Of a stretch of DNA of 64,000 nt, positions 63,890 through 64,000 are shown in pieces; position 1 is the first letter of the stretch, and each line of letters opens with the position of its first letter. Under the pieces are notes generated by a model. The model did no database searches, was not told the origin of the DNA, and saw only the letters and a list, made by a program, of their open reading frames with translations. This DNA comes from a candidate division KSB1 bacterium. Its GTDB lineage: Bacteria; Electryoneota; RPQS01. The position numbers and the translations under genes are program-made. Where the stretch lies: positions 310,001-374,000 of the forward strand of contig JACRMR010000003.1 of NCBI GenBank assembly GCA_016214895.1. The letters are read 5' to 3'.

Positions 63890-64000
63890 ATGAAAGCGCT
63901 GTCGATGCTCGTCGTGCTGTTATTTGCCGGCGCGACGATGGCTGCGGAGACCGGCATCGGGGAGAATTCGGAATTCGCAAATAGTTGGGTGAAACCGTGG
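63890..64000 (+). CDS. N-terminus of an exported protein, cut by window edge
   Basis: Thirty-seven codons are visible: a signal peptide (MKALSMLVVLLFAGATMAAE) and the first residues of the mature part ('TGIGENSEFANSWVKPW'). AAGGAG lies eight bases ahead of the ATG. The identity cannot be judged from this length. Confidence 0.7.
   Translation, partial: MKALSMLVVLLFAGATMAAETGIGENSEFANSWVKPW

Overview
The window comes from a high-GC Gram-negative bacterium. Five of its secreted proteins end in a C-terminal sorting domain of the type IX secretion kind (a 'YPNPFN'-type start, an 80-residue beta domain and a basic last residue). That domain, the alternative complex III respiratory operon and the FG-GAP, SBBP and BNR propeller proteins together suggest an uncultured lineage of the FCB superphylum (KSB1/Zixibacteria/Ignavibacteria-like). 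This placement is an inference; there is no rRNA or other phylogenetic marker in the window. I saw no tRNA, rRNA, CRISPR array, transposase or phage gene. Where promoters are visible they look like ordinary sigma-70 sites (TTGAMA-N16/17-TATATT).

Layout. 0-1 kb: N-terminal part of an S9 peptidase, minus strand. 1.2-8.4 kb: a secreted seven-bladed FG-GAP protein, then a glycosyltransferase / polytopic membrane protein / methyltransferase trio. 8.6-23.5 kb: one long respiratory operon, actABCDEF, a diheme cytochrome c, coxB, coxA, ctaA, ctaB, ctaG, an unnoticed 50-residue membrane protein and coxC. It encodes a complete quinol-to-oxygen chain with the enzymes that make heme A and deliver copper. 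23.5-32.2 kb: secreted beta-helix and GH31 proteins with sorting domains, a PAS histidine kinase, hemW and a DUF302 protein. 32.5-37.7 kb: acpS, an acyl/acetyl-CoA synthetase, a stand-alone carrier protein, a small nitroreductase, a Kbl-type alpha-oxoamine synthase and a 99-residue unknown. 38.0-42.6 kb: two pilin-like secreted proteins, a PapD-like two-domain protein and a large outer-membrane barrel candidate, arranged like a chaperone-usher operon. 43-53 kb: an SBBP-repeat protein, an unknown secreted protein, an Rrf2 regulator with iron-sulfur cysteines, a GH13 amylase and a C25 (gingipain-like) peptidase. 53-60.6 kb: FKBP lipoprotein, DUF559 nuclease-like protein, a frameshifted restriction-modification gene, acs, a coiled-coil protein, DoxX and CutA. 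60.9-64 kb: a BNR-repeat secreted protein, a possible 59-residue protein and the start of another secreted protein.

Two signals stand out. First, a family of C-run/G-run palindromic elements is scattered between genes and also lies in frame inside coding sequence: twice in the methyltransferase part of the restriction-modification gene, at the end of the DUF559 gene, and in the SBBP gene. The two full copies in the methyltransferase are read in different frames, and one of them is free of stops in all three frames. This resembles the in-frame palindromic elements of Rickettsia. Second, the 38-42.6 kb operon looks like a diverged chaperone-usher fibre system. One of its two pilin-like subunits carries an extra N-terminal strand of alternating hydrophobic residues, as expected for donor-strand exchange, and the other lacks it.
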